DNA of 64,000 bases from Micromonospora inyonensis (GTDB lineage Bacteria; Actinomycetota; Actinomycetes; Mycobacteriales; Micromonosporaceae). The notes under the pieces were generated by a model. The model was not told where the DNA came from and made no database searches. It worked only from the letters and a program-made list of their open reading frames with translations. The position numbers and the translations under genes are program-made. Each line of letters begins with the position of its first letter. Within the stretch, counting starts at the first letter, position 1. The stretch covers positions 2,976,001-3,040,000 of the forward strand of contig NZ_FMHU01000001.1 in the NCBI RefSeq assembly GCF_900091415.1. Direction: 5' to 3'. Positions 48,339 to 56,891 of this stretch are shown here, piece after piece.

Positions 48339-48373
48339 GGTGGCCCTCCGCGCTGCCGACGCGGAGGGCCACC
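48339..48373. terminator. Hairpin between convergent genes
   Basis: 14-bp perfect stem (48339-48352 and 48360-48373, GGTGGCCCTCCGCG arm) with 7-base loop, 18 bases after the preceding stop; likely serves both strands. An additional near-perfect dyad (CTACCTGAGA/TCTGAGGTAG) follows at 48392-48416. Confidence 0.75.
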
Positions 48374-48450
48374 TTCACCGGGGGATCGGTGCTACCTGAG
48401 AGAACGTCTGAGGTAGGTGGTACCAGATTAACCAGAAAATAGGCTACCCG

Positions 48451-49812
48451 TCAGTTCTGTCCATTTGATGCAAGTTTCGCCTTCGGGCGCCAGCGGGTCC
48501 ACCGGGACGGCCGCGCGCGGGGCACGTGCGGGCCCGCCTCGGTCACCCGGTCCCCGGCGGCCGGTCGAACCGGCAGCACCACCAGCAGCAGGAGCGAGAG
48601 CAGGACGTAGGTGTTGCGGGTCAGCACGTCGAGCGGGTCGTCGGTGCGGGCCGGACCGGCCCCCCAGTCCTGGAACGAGACCACGCCGTAGGCGACCACC
48701 AGGTAGGTGGTGACGCTCGCCACCACCAACCACGAGATCCGGGAGCGACCCGCGGCCGGGCCGGTGTCGTCGGCCCCGGGGCGGGTGCGGTCCGGGCCGA
48801 GTCCGGCGTCGAGCATGATCACCACGGCCGGGATGAACCAGTAGATGTGGTGGGTCCAGGTGATCGGGCTGACCAGCCCGCCGACCAGGCCGGTCAGGGT
48901 CAGCCCGGTGAGGGCGTCACCGGCGCGCGCCGCGCGCCACGCCCGCCACAGGCCGTAGACGGTCACCGCCGCCACCAGCAGCAGCCAGACCAGCCGGTCC
49001 GGCTTCTCGGGCACGGTGAAGCGGCTCAGCAGCCCGAACAGGGACTGGTTGCCGGTGTAGTCGGTCCGTCCCACCCGGTCGGTGGCCCACAGCTCGTGGG
49101 TCCAGAACCGCCACGAGTCGCGTGGTGCGACCGCCGCCGCCAGCAGTGTCGCCGCCGCCGCGGTCGCGCTCGCCACGACCGCCGCCCGCCACCGCCGGGT
49201 CACCAGCAGGTAGACGATGAAGATGCCCGGGAAGAGCTTGAGCGCCGTCGCCAGCCCCACCGCCACCCCGGCCCAGCGACTTCCCCGGGGTACGGCGAAG
49301 AGCAGGTCGGCCAGGATCAGCACCACCAGCAACATGTTGATCTGGCCGAAGGTGATGGTCTCCCGGGTGCTCTCCACCGCGAAGGCGAGCAGGACCGCCA
49401 CGGTCAGCGTGAACAGGCGGGGCAGGTCGTGCCGGGCGATGACGGGGCCGACCAGCCACCGGGTCGTCACCACCACGCCGACCGCGGTGAGCGCCGTGAA
49501 GACCGCGATGGTCGCGCCGAGCGGGAGCGCCGCGAACGGCCGCAGCAACAGCGCGCTGAACGGCGGGTACGTGAAGTAGAGCGCACCCTGGACCCGGTCC
49601 GGCTGGCTGTAGTCGTAGAGCGGGTTGCCCGCCGCCCACCACTCCATCGCCCGCATGTAGATCTTCAGGTCGAAGAAGTCGTGCACGAGTCCCGGCAGGT
49701 AGAGGGCGGGCAGCACGGCGGCCAGGGCCAGGACGGTCAGGAGCCGACGGACCCTGCGACCGCCCGGGTCCTCCTCGACCAGGGCGGACGGAGCGGCAGG
49801 TTCGGCTGGCAC
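48451..49812 (-). CDS. GT87-family (DUF2029) polyprenyl-phosphate-dependent mannosyltransferase-like protein
   Basis: 453 residues, about 10-12 hydrophobic segments. After the first helix comes the catalytic-type loop FFDLKIYMRAMEWWAAGNPLYDY with its Asp, then LYFTYPPFSALLLRPFAAL and FGQINMLLVVLILADLL, blocks typical of actinobacterial GT-C enzymes such as PimE-like alpha-1,2-mannosyltransferases. It would elongate lipoglycans or glycoproteins on the outer face of the membrane. It is divergent from orn. Confidence 0.87.
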   Translation of the reverse strand: MPAEPAAPSALVEEDPGGRRVRRLLTVLALAAVLPALYLPGLVHDFFDLKIYMRAMEWWAAGNPLYDYSQPDRVQGALYFTYPPFSALLLRPFAALPLGATIAVFTALTAVGVVVTTRWLVGPVIARHDLPRLFTLTVAVLLAFAVESTRETITFGQINMLLVVLILADLLFAVPRGSRWAGVAVGLATALKLFPGIFIVYLLVTRRWRAAVVASATAAAATLLAAAVAPRDSWRFWTHELWATDRVGRTDYTGNQSLFGLLSRFTVPEKPDRLVWLLLVAAVTVYGLWRAWRAARAGDALTGLTLTGLVGGLVSPITWTHHIYWFIPAVVIMLDAGLGPDRTRPGADDTGPAAGRSRISWLVVASVTTYLVVAYGVVSFQDWGAGPARTDDPLDVLTRNTYVLLSLLLLVVLPVRPAAGDRVTEAGPHVPRARPSRWTRWRPKAKLASNGQN

Positions 49813-49886
49813 GGGGAAACCCTAACGGTCGGTCCGGCCGACGGTGCGCAGGCGCGGGCCGTCTGTGCTGCGCGTAGTCTGGTCCG

Positions 49887-50477
49887 GTGGCTGATCTTCT
49901 CGTCTGGATCGATTGTGAGATGACCGGGTTGGACCTCGGCCGGGACGCGCTGATCGAGGTCGCCGCGCTCGTCACCGACCCCGACCTCAACGTGCTCGGC
50001 GACGGCGTGGACGTGGTGATCCACGCCGACGAGGAGAAGCTGGCCGGGATGCCGGAGATCGTCCGGACCATGCACGAGAAGTCCGGCCTCACCGAGGAGG
50101 TGCGTCGCTCCACGGTAACCCTCGCCGAGGCCGAGGACATGGTGCTGGAGTACGTCGCCAGTTTCGTGAAGGAGCCGCGTACCGCCCCGCTCTGCGGCAA
50201 CTCCATCGCCACCGACCGGGGCTTCCTCGCCCGGGACATGGCCCGCCTCGACGGTCACCTGCACTACCGGATGATCGACGTCTCCTCGATCAAGGAACTC
50301 TGCCGGCGCTGGTATCCCCGGGTCTACTTCGGGCAGCCGGCCAAGGGGTTGGCGCACCGGGCGCTGGCCGACATCCGGGAGAGCATCCGGGAGCTGGAGT
50401 ACTACCGGCGTACCCTCTTCGTCCCGCTGCCCGGGCCGGACGTGGAGACCGCCAAGGCGATCGCCGCGGAGCTGTAG
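49887..50477 (+). CDS. orn: Oligoribonuclease
   Basis: 196 residues from GTG 49887. DEDDh exonuclease motifs: [10 protein letters not shown] (Asp, Glu), [15 protein letters not shown] (Asp) and [14 protein letters not shown] (His, Asp). It degrades two- to five-base RNA fragments and pGpG to mononucleotides in the cytosol. It is followed by tRNA-His, 109 bases downstream. Confidence 0.97.
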   Translation: MADLLVWIDCEMTGLDLGRDALIEVAALVTDPDLNVLGDGVDVVIHADEEKLAGMPEIVRTMHEKSGLTEEVRRSTVTLAEAEDMVLEYVASFVKEPRTAPLCGNSIATDRGFLARDMARLDGHLHYRMIDVSSIKELCRRWYPRVYFGQPAKGLAHRALADIRESIRELEYYRRTLFVPLPGPDVETAKAIAAEL

Positions 50478-50586
50478 GGCGACGTTCCGAACCCGGGGGT
50501 GGAACCCGCTCGACGGGGACGGGAGGGGTGTGGCTATCATTGGTCGGCGCGCCCGCCCGGGTCGGTGATCCGGGCGCGACGGCATG

Positions 50587-50662
50587 GTGGCTGTAGCTCA
50601 GTTGGCAGAGCACCGGGTTGTGGTCCCGGGTGTCGTGGGTTCAAATCCCATCAGTCACCCCA
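50587..50662 (+). tRNA. tRNA-His (anticodon GUG)
   Basis: Acceptor GTGGCTG pairs with CAGTCAC, with an extra G at 50586 opposite C50659, the histidine identity pair. Anticodon stem CCGGG/CCCGG encloses TTGTGGT (GTG). The T-arm GGGTTCAAATCCC is canonical and CCA is encoded at 50660-50662. A possible -10 box TATCAT lies at 50535-50540. Confidence 0.97.
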
Positions 50663-50664
50663 GT

Positions 50665-50704
50665 AAGCAGTGAGCCCCCTCCACGGAGGGGGCTCACTGC
50701 TTTT
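50665..50704 (+). terminator. Intrinsic terminator of tRNA-His
   Basis: 18-bp perfect stem (50665-50682 and 50685-50702, AAGCAGTGAGCCCCCTCC arm) directly after the tRNA, with TTTT at 50701-50704. Confidence 0.92.
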
Positions 50705-50803
50705 CCGCTCCGGTTCGGACCGTGGCGGCTTCCACCATCACGGGTCGAAGTTGATGGATGTCAGGGGGCGCGTTCCACGGTGCCTGCCGGTACCGTACGT
50801 AGC

Positions 50804-51139
50804 ATGACTACAGTTGCGCCTCGTCAGGCACCGATAACCGTGATCCTGGCCGCCGTGGTGTTCCTGCTCGCCGGTCTCCAAGCTGTCCTGCGCATGTACG
50901 ACGGGCTCGACGGCGGCGCGGGCGGAATCATCGTCGCCCTCATCGCGGCGGTGATCTACCTCGCCATCGCGTACGGGCTCTGGAAGGGCAACAAGATCGC
51001 CTGGATCCTGGTCGTCATCGGTGGTGCGCTGGCCGTACTGAGCATCTTCAGTGGGGACTGGCTGTCCTTCGCCACCGGCATCGTCCTGCTCGTGCTCCTG
51101 CTGCTCCCGCAGTCCCGTCAGTGGTTCAACCGGGCATGA
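50804..51139 (+). CDS. Small four-helix membrane protein
   Basis: 111 residues from ATG 50804. After a short APRQAPIT leader, four hydrophobic helices (ITVILAAVVFLLAGLQAVL, IIVALIAAVIYLAIAYGLW, IAWILVVIGGALAVLSIF, FATGIVLLVLLLLP) and a QSRQWFNRA tail. No family assigned. Convergent with the L,D-transpeptidase gene, 57 bases apart. Confidence 0.75.
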   Translation: MTTVAPRQAPITVILAAVVFLLAGLQAVLRMYDGLDGGAGGIIVALIAAVIYLAIAYGLWKGNKIAWILVVIGGALAVLSIFSGDWLSFATGIVLLVLLLLPQSRQWFNRA

Positions 51140-51196
51140 CCGGAGTGGCCCGCCCGCACTGCGGGCCGCCCCGGCCGGCACGCGCTGACCGTCAGC

Positions 51197-52456
51197 TCAC
51201 GGCGTCGTCGACGGCGTCGCCTCCGGCTCGTACGGCAGGGCGCTGCCCTTGACGTACTCCTGCCAGCTCATGTTCCAGTCCGTCCAGCCGTTGCCGTTCT
51301 GGAGCTTGCGCTCGGTGCCCCTGACGGTGACCGGGTCACCGATCCGGGTCTGGTTGAACAGCCACGCGCCGTCGGCCATGGAGACGTTCACGCAGCCGTG
51401 CGAGACGTTCACCCGGCCCTGCTGCCCCTCCGACCAGGGCGCGGCGTGGATGAACTCCCCGCCCCAGGTGAGCCGCTGCGCGAAGTCGATGTCGGTGCGG
51501 TAGCCGTCCTCCGGCCCCAGCTCGTCGAAGGTGTCGAAGACCGTCTCCTTCAGCTTCTCGATGACCACCATCGTCCCGCTGGACGACGGGGTGCTCTTCT
51601 TGCCGAGGCTGACCGGAATGGTCTTGATCACCTTGCCGTCGCGGGTGACCGTCATCCGCTTGGTCTTGTTGTCGACGGTCATCACCGTCGCCGCACCGAT
51701 CTTGACGTCCACGGTCAGGTCGGACCGCCCGTACCAGCCGTCACCCAGCGGCAGACCGCCGGCCTGCACCGTGTACGACACCGTGGTGCCCGCCTGCCAG
51801 AACTCCTTCGGCCGGTAACGGACCTCGGTGGGGCTGACCCAGTGCCAGACGCCCTCCTGGGGCGGGTCGGAGCGGACGGTCATCCGGCGCTGCACGTCGT
51901 CGCGGTGGTCCTCCGGGATCGCCCGGCCGAACTTGACGATCAGCGGCATGCCGACCCCGACCACCTGGCCGTCGCCGAGGAAGCTGGTCACCCGCACCTG
52001 GTTGGCCGGCTTGGCCATCGTGGTGAACGAGTGCGACGCGGTCGCGGTCTTCCCGTCCGAGCCGGTCGCCGTCACGGTGGCCGTGTACGTCGTGCCGTAC
52101 TCCAGGGCCTTGGACGGCAGCCAGTTCCTCCCGTCGGCGGCGAGCGTGCCCTCGACGACCGCGCCGGCCGGGTCCTTCAGCTCGACGGCGGCCTCCTGGG
52201 CCTTCTCGGCGGTGAAGGCGATCCCGGTCGAGGCCGGCACGTCCTTCGCGTCGGCCGGCGGAGTGGTGATCGTCACCGCCGCCTCGGGTGCCTTCTCACT
52301 GGCGCCCGGCGGAGCCGCCGGCCCGTCGTCGCCGCCGGTGCAGCCCGAGGTCAGCGCGAGCGCGACGGCGAGCACCCCCGCCGCCGCGAACCCGCCGCGT
52401 CGCCGGCCGCGCCGGGCGCCCCTGCTCCGGATCAGCTGGTTCTGGTCAGCTCGCAT
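51197..52456 (-). CDS. L,D-transpeptidase, lipoprotein with Ig-like domains
   Basis: 419 residues from ATG 52456; a longer frame to 52576 lacks signal-peptide character. The basic N-terminus RSRGARRGRRRGG and hydrophobic stretch end in the lipobox LALTSGC. Two Ig-like domains follow (ITTPPADAKDVPASTGIAF, TYTATVTATGSDGKTA). The YkuD catalytic domain contains TPSSSGTMVV and the active site SHGCVNVSMADGAWLF. It forms 3-3 cross-links in peptidoglycan outside the membrane. It is a close paralogue of the next upstream gene on this strand. Confidence 0.95.
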   Translation of the reverse strand: MRADQNQLIRSRGARRGRRRGGFAAAGVLAVALALTSGCTGGDDGPAAPPGASEKAPEAAVTITTPPADAKDVPASTGIAFTAEKAQEAAVELKDPAGAVVEGTLAADGRNWLPSKALEYGTTYTATVTATGSDGKTATASHSFTTMAKPANQVRVTSFLGDGQVVGVGMPLIVKFGRAIPEDHRDDVQRRMTVRSDPPQEGVWHWVSPTEVRYRPKEFWQAGTTVSYTVQAGGLPLGDGWYGRSDLTVDVKIGAATVMTVDNKTKRMTVTRDGKVIKTIPVSLGKKSTPSSSGTMVVIEKLKETVFDTFDELGPEDGYRTDIDFAQRLTWGGEFIHAAPWSEGQQGRVNVSHGCVNVSMADGAWLFNQTRIGDPVTVRGTERKLQNGNGWTDWNMSWQEYVKGSALPYEPEATPSTTP

Positions 52457-52556
52457 GTCGTCCTCACAGTCGTGGTCCGGAAACCATCGTCTCTCACCAG
52501 ACGCAGAGAACCCGGTACCCGTTTCGGGGCGTGAAGGAAAACACGCGACCCGGTCG

Positions 52557-53834
52557 TCAGAGTGCCAGCGTGGCACCCTCTCCGCCGTGCGGTACCGGCA
52601 GCGCGCTGCCCTTGACGAACTCCGCCCAGCTCAGGCTCCACGCCGTCCAGCCGTTACCCGGGGTGAGCTTGCGCTCCGTGCCGGTGATCGTGATCGGGTC
52701 GCCGACCAGGGTGCGCTGGAACAGCCAGCGGGCGTTGTCCATGGAGACGTTCACGCAGCCGTGCGAGACGTTGCGCCGCCCCTGGTGCTGCACCGACCAG
52801 GGGGCCGCGTGGATGTACTCGCCGCCCCAGGTGAGCCGCTGCGCGAGGTCGATCTCGGTGACGTAGCGGTTCGCCGGGTCCGGGTCGTCCCGGGTGTCGA
52901 AGACCGTCGCCTCCTTCTTCTCCATCACCACCAGGGTGCCGCTGGAGGAGGGGGTCTGCTTCTTGCCCAGGCTCACCGGCACGGTCCTGACCACCTGGCC
53001 GTTCTCGTACACGGTCATCTGCTTGGTGGCGTTCGCGACCTTCATCTCGAAGGCCCGACCGGTCTTCGCGCTGGCCCGGCGGTCGACGTTGCCGTACTTC
53101 CCGTTGCTCAGCGGGATGCCCTCCAGGGCGATCCGGACGGTGAGCCTCGTGCCCGGCTTCCAGTACTCGGCGCCCCGGTAGTAGGCCTGGGTGCCGTTGG
53201 ACACCCAGTGCCAGGCACCCGGCTGCGGCGGGTCGGTCTGCACGAACATCCGCTTCTGCACCGCCGCCCGGTCCTTCTTCGGGATGCCCGGGGAGAACTC
53301 GGTGACCACCGGCATCGCCACGCCGTAGGTCTTGTCGTCGAAGAGGTAGAGCCCGGAGCCGATGGTCGACGTCGGCTTCTTCATCGTGGTGAAGGTGCTG
53401 GTGCCGGTCACCTGGCCGGCGGCGCCGGTGCCGGTGACCGTGGCGGTGTACTTCGTGCCGTACTTCAGCGGGGTGGCCGGCACCCAGGACGAGCCGTCGG
53501 TACGGGGCGCGCCCGCGACCCGCTTGCCGTCGGCCGTGGTGAGCGCGACGTCGGTGATCTTCACGCCCGGGGTGCCGGCGGCGATCTCCGTGCTCACCGG
53601 CCGGTTCGTCGCCCCGTCCGCCGGACTGATCGTCACCGTCTGCGCCGGTCCACTCGACCCCGGCGCCCCCTCCCGGTCGCCCACCGGGGCCGCCACGCCC
53701 GTCTCGGGGGACCTCGACGGACCGCCGCCCACGAATGCCGGCTTCTGCGGGTCGGGTCCGCAGCCCGTCAGTGCGAGCGACGCTGTCACAGCCAGGGCGC
53801 ACACCATCGCCCCGGTCCGCGCGAACCTGCCCAT
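52557..53834 (-). CDS. L,D-transpeptidase, lipoprotein with Ig-like domains (second copy)
   Basis: 425 residues from ATG 53834; GTG 53840 is an alternative two codons upstream. Lipobox SLALTGC, Ser/Pro linker, Ig-like regions (ISPADGATNRPVSTEIAA, YTATVTGTGAAGQVTG) and YkuD domain with TPSSSGTLVVMEKKEAT and SHGCVNVSMDNARWLF. Same architecture as the downstream gene, 100 bases apart, so the pair arose by tandem duplication. Two enzymes of the same class may act at different growth stages or sites in the cell wall. Confidence 0.95.
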   Translation of the reverse strand: MGRFARTGAMVCALAVTASLALTGCGPDPQKPAFVGGGPSRSPETGVAAPVGDREGAPGSSGPAQTVTISPADGATNRPVSTEIAAGTPGVKITDVALTTADGKRVAGAPRTDGSSWVPATPLKYGTKYTATVTGTGAAGQVTGTSTFTTMKKPTSTIGSGLYLFDDKTYGVAMPVVTEFSPGIPKKDRAAVQKRMFVQTDPPQPGAWHWVSNGTQAYYRGAEYWKPGTRLTVRIALEGIPLSNGKYGNVDRRASAKTGRAFEMKVANATKQMTVYENGQVVRTVPVSLGKKQTPSSSGTLVVMEKKEATVFDTRDDPDPANRYVTEIDLAQRLTWGGEYIHAAPWSVQHQGRRNVSHGCVNVSMDNARWLFQRTLVGDPITITGTERKLTPGNGWTAWSLSWAEFVKGSALPVPHGGEGATLAL

Positions 53835-53973
53835 CCCCACCTCGGTTTCTCGCGTGCCTGGCGCACATCGTGCCGTATCGGCGCCCGGGACTGATCCCCA
53901 CTGACCGGATTCCCGGGGCTTTTGCCCGGTTCTGGCCGTTAATCTCGTCCGAAGAGGTGAGGAGGGGATCGGA

Positions 53974-54004
53974 TTGGAACCCGGATCAAGGTGCGTGCTA
54001 AGGT
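53974..54004 (+). promoter_or_regulatory. Promoter of tRNA-Lys
   Basis: TTGGAA at 53974-53979, 19-base spacer, TAAGGT at 53999-54004; transcription would start about 12 bases before the tRNA. TAAGGT fits the -10 box of the principal actinobacterial sigma factor. Confidence 0.55.
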
Positions 54005-54022
54005 TCTCTCCGTTGCCAACGA

Positions 54023-54098
54023 GCGCCGCTAGCTCAACTGGCAGAGCAGCGGACTCTTAATCCGCGGGTTCGGGGTTCGAGTCCCTGGCGGCGCACCA
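54023..54098 (+). tRNA. tRNA-Lys (anticodon CUU)
   Basis: 76 bases. GCGCCGC acceptor pairs with GCGGCGC; anticodon stem GCGGA/TCCGC encloses CTCTTAA (CTT, reads AAG); T-arm GGGGTTCGAGTCCC; CCA encoded at 54096-54098. It marks the left edge of the accessory region. Confidence 0.97.
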
Positions 54099-54107
54099 GC
54101 AGCAAGG

Positions 54108-54139
54108 CTCTGACGCGAAGATTCCCCTTCGCGTCAGAG
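54108..54139 (+). terminator. Hairpin terminator of tRNA-Lys
   Basis: 13-bp perfect stem (54108-54120 and 54127-54139, CTCTGACGCGAAG arm) with 6-base loop, directly left of the insertion elements. Confidence 0.8.
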
Positions 54140-54153
54140 GTGGTTGCGTAGTT

Positions 54154-54655
54154 TCATGATGCGTTTTCCAGGGTGACGTGGTACCCCATGGCTTCGAGTT
54201 GATGGATGGCTCGCTTCTTGGATCGGTCCGGGTGCAGGCGGGTGAAGTAGTCAGCGCCGGGGTCGTCGTAGAAGGCGCCGGTGGTGCCCATGTGCCAGAT
54301 CGCGATGAGCATGGAGTGTTGGATGGCTACGTTGGCCTTCTGCGGTCCGCGACGTGAGGCGATACGCCGGTACCGGGCGCCGAGATAGGTCCGGGGGTTC
54401 TGGGAGCACGCCATGGCCGCGGCTCCTAGCGCTCCCTGGAGGTAGGGGTTGCCGGGGCGGGTTCGGCTGGACTTCACCTTGCCCGCCGATTCGTTGTTGC
54501 CTGGTGTCGTGCCGGCCCACGAGGCCAGGTGCTTGGCGGTCGGGAAGCGGGTCATGTCGGCGCCGGTCTCGGCGATGATCACGTCGGCGGTGAGGACACC
54601 GATGCCAGGGATGGAGCGGATCAGGTCACGGAAGCCCTGAAAGACATCCCAGGAG
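54154..54655 (-). pseudogene. IS110-family transposase A, C-terminal part
   Basis: Encodes the Tnp_20 domain of an IS110-type recombinase: SIPGIGVLTADVIIAETG, FPTAKHLASWAGTTPGNNESAGK (with the catalytic serine in NESAGK), AMACSQNPRTYLGARYRR and a terminal AIHQLEAMGYHVTLE. It lacks its N-terminal RuvC-like half, which lies beyond the inserted element at 56144-56891. Joining the two halves across one CT core gives an uninterrupted 415-residue protein, so the break is due to insertion, not decay. Confidence 0.92.
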
Positions 54656-54663
54656 CTTGAATG

Positions 54664-55908
54664 TCAAGCAGCAGCCTCGTTGAGGTGATGCGACCAGGCG
54701 GTTGCCTCGTCGTACGGGGTGCCGGTTTTGAGGCATCCGTGCAGGATGCCGACGAGTCGGTTGGCGAGCTGGCGCAGCGCGGCGTTGTAGCTGGCGCCGC
54801 GGGCGCGTTGCCGGTCGTAGTAGGCGCGGGCGCCCGGGGAGGCCTTCAACGCGGAGAACGCCTGGGTCATCAGCGCGTCGATGAGCCGGTCGTTGTGCAC
54901 GAACCGGGCCGCGACGGTCCTCTTCTTCCCGGACGCGCGGGTGATCGGGCTGGTCGCGGCGTAGTTCTTGCGGGCCTTCGCCGAGACGTAGCGGGCGTGG
55001 TCGTCACCGAACTCAGCGAGCACCCGGGCACCGAGAACCGTGCCCAGTCCGGGCTGGGACAGGATGATCTCAGCGTCCGGGTGCCGGCCAAAATGGGCCT
55101 CCACCTGCCCCTGCAGGACCTTGACCTGCTCGTTGAGGGTGGACAGCAGCGCGATCAGCGCGCGGACCGAGGCCGCGTAGGCGGCGGTGACCACGGCGGG
55201 CTGGCCGAGGTGCTCGGCGCGCAGCGTGGTCTGGATCGCGGCCGCCTTGGCCGGAATGTCACGCCGGCGGGCCCGTTTGAGGGCCGCGCTGATCTGCGCC
55301 AGGCTCAACCGGGCGGCGCTGGCCGGGTCCGGCGCCTTCGCCAGGAGTTCCAGGGTGTCGGCGGCGTCGAGGTCCTCGAACGCGGCGAGGGCGGCCGGGA
55401 AGTACTCCCGCAGCGCATGCCGCAGCCGCTGGCCGGCGCGGGTACGTTCCCAGATCAGCGTCTTGTGCATCCGCGAGACGACCTTGACCGCCTCCGCATC
55501 AGCGCTGTCACCGGCCATCGGGCGCAGTTGGTGCGAGTCGGTACGCACCATGTCCGCCAGCATGTGCGCGTCCGCCGCGTCGCTCTTGGCCCCGGACACC
55601 GCCAGGCGCTCCCGGTAACGGGCCGCCTGCAACGGATTCACCGGATACACCGTGTATCCGGCGGCGACCAGCGCTTGTACCCACGGACCCCGATCGGTTT
55701 CGATACCGATCCTCACCCGCCCGGACACGTCCTCGGCATCGATGTCGTCACCGAGCGCCTGACCGATCATCGCGTGCAGCCTCGTCATGCCCGCCATGCC
55801 TTCCGGCAGTCGGGCCTTGGCCAGCCGGCGACCGGACGCGTCCATCACCTCGACGTCGTGGTGGTCCTCCGCCCAGTCATCTCCCACGAACAGCAACACG
55901 TCTCCCAC
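54664..55908 (-). CDS. IS110-family DEDD transposase (element B)
   Basis: 414 residues from GTG 55908. N-terminal RuvC-like DEDD domain (LLFVGDDWAEDHHDVEVMDASG, IGIETDRG, VSGAKSDAADAHMLADMV), coiled-coil middle, and C-terminal Tnp_20 domain (SQPGLGTVLGARVLAEFGDD, NYAATSPITRASGKKRTVAARF) with the catalytic serine in TRASGK. Full length with no defects, so it is probably active. It differs strongly from transposase A and belongs to another IS110 subgroup. Confidence 0.95.
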   Translation of the reverse strand: MGDVLLFVGDDWAEDHHDVEVMDASGRRLAKARLPEGMAGMTRLHAMIGQALGDDIDAEDVSGRVRIGIETDRGPWVQALVAAGYTVYPVNPLQAARYRERLAVSGAKSDAADAHMLADMVRTDSHQLRPMAGDSADAEAVKVVSRMHKTLIWERTRAGQRLRHALREYFPAALAAFEDLDAADTLELLAKAPDPASAARLSLAQISAALKRARRRDIPAKAAAIQTTLRAEHLGQPAVVTAAYAASVRALIALLSTLNEQVKVLQGQVEAHFGRHPDAEIILSQPGLGTVLGARVLAEFGDDHARYVSAKARKNYAATSPITRASGKKRTVAARFVHNDRLIDALMTQAFSALKASPGARAYYDRQRARGASYNAALRQLANRLVGILHGCLKTGTPYDEATAWSHHLNEAAA

Positions 55909-56145
55909 CTTCCGAGCCGATCACCTTCGGTAGCCAGGAGGAGAACCATCAGCGACCTAATGAAGCAGTGCTCACGCCGCGACCGGGCGGGCACGACATC
56001 CCATCAGCGATCAACTCTCCACACCGACCGACAGCGGCACGCTCTTTCATCAGGACTCCACGTCCAGGCACCACGAGTGCTCGCCTGCCGGCGGCTACCT
56101 ACCCACCAGGAGTTTGCCGGATGGCTCACTCCCAGAACTCATTAG
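55909..56145 (-). ncRNA. Candidate bridge RNA region of element B
   Basis: 237 non-coding bases upstream of the transposase in the element's left end. Read on the minus strand, GTGGAGTCCT (56061-56052) matches the left target plus core ATGGAGCCCT with two G-U-compatible changes. TTCATTAG (55964-55957) is complementary to the element's own first bases CTAATGAG with one wobble. These fit a left target guide and a right donor guide of an IS110 bridge RNA. A right-target guide may be GGAG near 56018. The 10-mer TCGCTGATGG occurs twice in the region. RNA ends and folding were not computed. Confidence 0.5.
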
Positions 56146-56891
56146 GGCTCCATCATCACCTCGATCCGCTCGGTGAGCATGTTGATCGCTGCCGTATGCC
56201 GGTCGATCAGGTCCAGGTGCACACGGGCGAGGAACGCGTGGTGCTCGGTGAAGCGGCCGTTCAACGCTTCGGTCAGCTGCGGGATCTTTGACCGGAGCCG
56301 ACGCCGGGCCAGATCCGCGAGCGCGGCCGGGTCCCTGTCACCACCGATCAACGCCTCCAACATCGCCCGCCCGGACACCCCGAGGATGTCGGACGCGACC
56401 GCGGACAGCTTGATCCCGGCGTCCTCCAGCAGTTTCTCCAGCCGCTGGACCTCTCGGCCACGTTCCCTCGTGATCGCCGCACGTGTCCGGGTCAGGTCCC
56501 GCAACTGGCGGATCGGCTCGGGCGGCACGAACGAGCCCCTCACCAGGCCGTGCGCACCGAGTTGGGCAAGCCAGGTCGCGTCCGCTACATCGGTCTTGCG
56601 TCCTGGCAGCGTCTTCACATGCCGGGCGTTGACCAGCATGACTTCGAAGCCGGCGTCTTCGAGCAGGTAGTAGAACGGCTTCCAGTAGTCGCTGGTCGCC
56701 TCCATCACCACGCACGTCACCTGCTGATCGACCAGATGCTCACGCAACGTGAGGATCTGGCTGGTCATCGACCCCCAGGTCGTGACCGTCTCGGTCGTCT
56801 TACGACGACCAGCCCCAGCGATCCGGACGCACACCTTGGCGTCCTTCTTCGAGATGTCCATCCCTGCACAGCGGGCGTGAACGACTTCCAT
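56144..56891 (-). pseudogene. IS110-family transposase A, N-terminal part
   Basis: From ATG 56891: VVHARCAGMDISKKDAKVCVRI starts the DEDD catalytic domain, followed by VVMEATSDYWKPFYYLLEDAG, LPGRKTDVADATWLAQL and the coiled-coil section ending RIEVMMEP. The frame then enters element B and stops at once. Together with 54154-54653 it forms 416 codons including stop, with no remaining frameshift. Confidence 0.92.

Larger units (their letters stand above)
54656..56145 (-). mobile_element. Intact IS110-family insertion sequence B (1490 bp)
   Basis: Bounded on the minus strand by CT dinucleotides (56145-56144 and 54655-54654). Deleting the 1490 bases between them rebuilds element A's transposase in frame (MMEPSWDVFQGF across the join). 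There are no terminal inverted repeats and no longer target duplication, as usual for IS110. Only 8 bases follow the transposase stop, while 237 non-coding bases precede its start; that longer end is where IS110 elements encode the bridge RNA. Confidence 0.9.

Noticed and set aside
54661..56145. 494-codon plus-strand frame across element B
   Set aside because: Antisense of the transposase, which shows the DEDD and serine motifs on the other strand.
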